Source: JBCDIQ01 sp039024295 (lineage in GTDB: Bacteria > Bacteroidota > Bacteroidia > J057). From it: a DNA stretch of 8,116 nt. Within the stretch, counting starts at the first letter, position 1; every line of letters begins with the position of its first letter. The stretch is taken from positions 1 to 8,116 of the forward strand of contig JBCDIQ010000279.1 in assembly GCA_039024295.1 (NCBI GenBank), given 5' to 3'. Of this stretch, positions 6,348-8,116 are shown in pieces. The notes beneath the pieces were generated by a model, which was not told the origin of the DNA, did no database searches, and saw nothing but the letters and a program-made list of their open reading frames with translations. The translations under genes were made by a program, and so were the position numbers.

Positions 6348-7589
6348 TTAGAGGATCATGCCTGCAGCAACAGTCTCGTTGGTAAATTCATCTACCAAAA
6401 TGACGCTGCCAGTTACCCGGTTCTTTTGGTAGCTGTCGTACATCAGCGGTACAGTCGTACGGATCAGTACCCGCCCGATGTCATTCAAAGCAATTTCTTT
6501 GTCCGTTTCGATCCGGTGAAGGGTATTCACATTTACCTTGTAGCGAACATCCTTGATGATACATCTCGCTTCACGAGAAGTATGTCGTAGCCGATACTTT
6601 CCCCGAACCTGCAGCTTTTTTTCGTTCATCCAGGCGATCATCAATTCAATGTCTTGCCCCATTTCTGGCTGATTTTGGGGCTTAACAATCATATCCCCTC
6701 GGCTGATGTCGATGTCATTGGTGAGGGTCATGGTAATGGACATTGGGGCGAAAGCCTCCTCCTGAGGGCCATCCAGTGTATCCAGGCTTTTTACCGTAGA
6801 GGTAAATCCAGAAGGAAGTACCATTACCTCATCTCCAGGCTTGAATACCCCCCCAGCGACCTTTCCCGCATATCCTCGGTAATCATGATACTTATCTGAT
6901 TGGGGACGAACCACGTACTGAACGGGAAAGCGGCTATCCACGTGGTTAAAATCAGAACCTACGTGAACGGTTTCCAGGGTGTACAGCAAGGTTCCGCCAT
7001 CAAACCAAGGCATGTTCTCCGACTTGTTCACCACATTGTCACCTTTTAAGGCACTAATAGGAATATATCGAATGTCTGGAACGTCAAGTTTGGAGGAGAA
7101 CTCGTCGAACTCCTCTCGAATTTTTTCAAATGCATCCTGCTGGTAGTCTACCAAATCCATTTTGTTCACACATACCACGATGTGTTGAATCTTAAGCAGG
7201 GAGGCGATGAAGGAATGCCTTTTGGTTTGCTCCACTACCCCATGACGCGCATCAATAAGAATCAGTGCCAGGTTAGCAGAGGAAGCTCCTGTTACCATAT
7301 TACGGGTATACTGGATATGTCCGGGAGTATCCGCCAGGATAAACTTCCGTCTAGGTGTGGCAAAATACCGGTAAGCCACATCAATGGTAATGCCCTGCTC
7401 CCGCTCCGCTTTTAGCCCATCAGTCAACAAAGAGAGGTCCAGGTAGTCCGCTCCTCTTCTCGTACTGGTATCTTCAATTTGTTCCAGTTGATCTTCAAAG
7501 ATTGACTTGGTGTCATACAGCAATCGGCCGATGAGGGTACTTTTGCCATCATCTACACTGCCGGCGGTGGTGAAACGGAGGAGGTCCAT
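6348..7589 (-). CDS. cysN: Sulfate adenylyltransferase subunit 1 (GTPase subunit)
   Basis: A 413-residue cytoplasmic GTPase that pairs with CysD to form ATP sulfurylase, turning ATP and sulfate into adenylyl sulfate (APS) and pyrophosphate, driven by GTP hydrolysis. All G motifs are present: P-loop GSVDDGKS (10-17), switch I EQGITID (64-70), DTPGH (87-91), NKMD (142-145) and SALKG (179-183). They are followed by EF-Tu-like beta-barrel domains II (about 215-305) and III (about 310-413). It lacks the C-terminal APS-kinase (CysC) fusion seen in some relatives, and its N-terminus is short, with only nine residues before the P-loop. The ATG at 7589 is the only start in reach, since a stop lies six codons upstream in frame. 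cysD, usually directly upstream, is absent here; glnS is there instead, across a repeat-rich 124-bp spacer. Confidence 0.96.
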   Translation of the reverse strand: MDLLRFTTAGSVDDGKSTLIGRLLYDTKSIFEDQLEQIEDTSTRRGADYLDLSLLTDGLKAEREQGITIDVAYRYFATPRRKFILADTPGHIQYTRNMVTGASSANLALILIDARHGVVEQTKRHSFIASLLKIQHIVVCVNKMDLVDYQQDAFEKIREEFDEFSSKLDVPDIRYIPISALKGDNVVNKSENMPWFDGGTLLYTLETVHVGSDFNHVDSRFPVQYVVRPQSDKYHDYRGYAGKVAGGVFKPGDEVMVLPSGFTSTVKSLDTLDGPQEEAFAPMSITMTLTNDIDISRGDMIVKPQNQPEMGQDIELMIAWMNEKKLQVRGKYRLRHTSREARCIIKDVRYKVNVNTLHRIETDKEIALNDIGRVLIRTTVPLMYDSYQKNRVTGSVILVDEFTNETVAAGMIL

Positions 7590-7607
7590 GAAAATTGTTG
7601 ATGGTTA

Positions 7608-7709
7608 GGTTTTCGGTAATCAGTTTTCAGTGGTCGGTTTTCGGTGGTCGGTTTTCAGAAGTGGGTACCAATCTTCAGACTGAAAACCGAATACTGTAAA
7701 CCGAAAACT
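7608..7709. repeat. Repeat-rich spacer between glnS and cysN, copy B of the shared element
   Basis: The spacer is built almost entirely from variants of GGTTTTC(A/G)G and its complement. There is a 14-bp tandem pair (7631-7644 and 7645-7658, 13 of 14 identical), a perfect 10-bp inverted repeat CGGTTTTCAG / CTGAAAACCG (7649-7658 and 7680-7689), and an outer imperfect pair (7608-7624 with 7693-7709, 13 of 17). Positions 7679-7697, read on the - strand, match 3839-3857 after glyS at 17 of 19 bases. No T-run follows the hairpins in the glnS direction, so simple termination is not supported. It could fold as a nested stem-loop in the glnS-cysN transcript. Confidence 0.7.
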
Positions 7710-7713
7710 TTCA

Positions 7714-8116
7714 CTATTTTTTCTTTTGCTTTTTGGCCCAATTGTCTCGAAGGGTCACGGTGCGGTTAAACACAAGTTTGTCATCAGTACTATCAGGGTC
7801 AACACAAAAATAGCCTTTTCTGATAAACTGGAATCGATCTCCAGATGATGCACTGCCGAGACTCGGCTCAACCTTGGCAGTGGAAATAACCTGTAAGGAA
7901 TCAGGATTGATAAACGCTTTGAAATCTTTGTCCTTGTGGCCATCTGGCTCTGGATCTGAGAACAATCGATCATACAACCTGACCTCTACATCCAGCGCTG
8001 TTTCCACAGAAACCCAATCAAGCGTACCCTTTACCTTTCGGTTTGCCTGAGGGCCGCCACTGCGCGTTTCTGGATCAAATGTACAATGCAGTTCCACAAT
8101 GTTCCCCGCTTCATCC
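7714..8116 (-). CDS. glnS: Glutamine--tRNA ligase, C-terminal end (cut by window edge)
   Basis: Only the last 134 or so residues are present; the frame stays open to the window edge, so the start is outside. The sequence is the C-terminal beta-barrel anticodon-binding region of GlnRS: KVKGTLDWVSVETALDVEVR, then LYDRLFSDPEP, INPDSL, EPSL, FQFIRKGYFCVDPDS and VFNRTVTLRDNWAK, all of which line up with the E. coli enzyme as I remember it. It ends with a lysine-rich tail (KKQKKK) and a TAG at 7714-7716. The enzyme charges tRNA-Gln directly, so this organism is likely to use GlnRS rather than depending only on the amidotransferase route. cysN lies downstream on the same strand after a 124-bp repeat-rich spacer. 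Confidence 0.96.
   Translation of the reverse strand, partial: DEAGNIVELHCTFDPETRSGGPQANRKVKGTLDWVSVETALDVEVRLYDRLFSDPEPDGHKDKDFKAFINPDSLQVISTAKVEPSLGSASSGDRFQFIRKGYFCVDPDSTDDKLVFNRTVTLRDNWAKKQKKK

Noticed and set aside
7649..7689. Intrinsic terminator for glnS.
   Set aside because: The 10-bp inverted repeat is perfect, but no T-run follows it on the - strand, so it is listed as a repeat.

Overview
The window looks like a chromosomal segment from a member of the Bacteroidota, probably of the Cytophagales type. The main evidence is a PorQ homologue (type IX secretion is confined to this phylum), a single-chain class II glycyl-tRNA synthetase, the absence of Shine-Dalgarno sequences in front of the genes, and short matches to the Bacteroidota -7 promoter element TAnnTTTG before two genes. 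The order-level placement is inference only. Most genes are ordinary housekeeping genes. The accessory material lies at the left edge and in the intergenic spacers.

Left part (1-1515): an intact Rpn-family PD-(D/E)XK nuclease gene (106-1044) is followed by a decayed partial second copy of its C-terminal region (1104-1424). The homology of the second copy begins exactly at a methionine that lies inside the intact gene (codon 213). Both copies carry a 12-bp tandem repeat encoding a tetrapeptide, and the second copy is broken by one in-frame TAA.

Middle (1516-5012): an alpha/beta hydrolase, glycyl-tRNA synthetase (glyS) and porQ lie on the + strand. The spacer between glyS and porQ holds a compact cluster of competing GC-rich hairpins and an imperfect inverted repeat.

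Right part (5028-8116), all on the - strand in transcription order: the 3' end of glnS (cut by the window edge), a 124-bp spacer rich in direct and inverted repeats, cysN (GTPase subunit of ATP sulfurylase), and 9 bp later a polytopic membrane protein of unknown function. porQ and the membrane-protein gene converge with 15 bp between their stop codons. The spacers after glyS and after glnS share a 19-bp sequence in opposite orientation (17 of 19 bases match), which suggests an interspersed non-coding repeat family in this genome.

There is no clear large novel system here. The best candidates for a second look are the Rpn gene with its second C-terminal copy, which fits known intragenic-antitoxin biology of Rpn proteins, and the shared intergenic repeat. 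I found no tRNA, rRNA, CRISPR array or insertion sequence.
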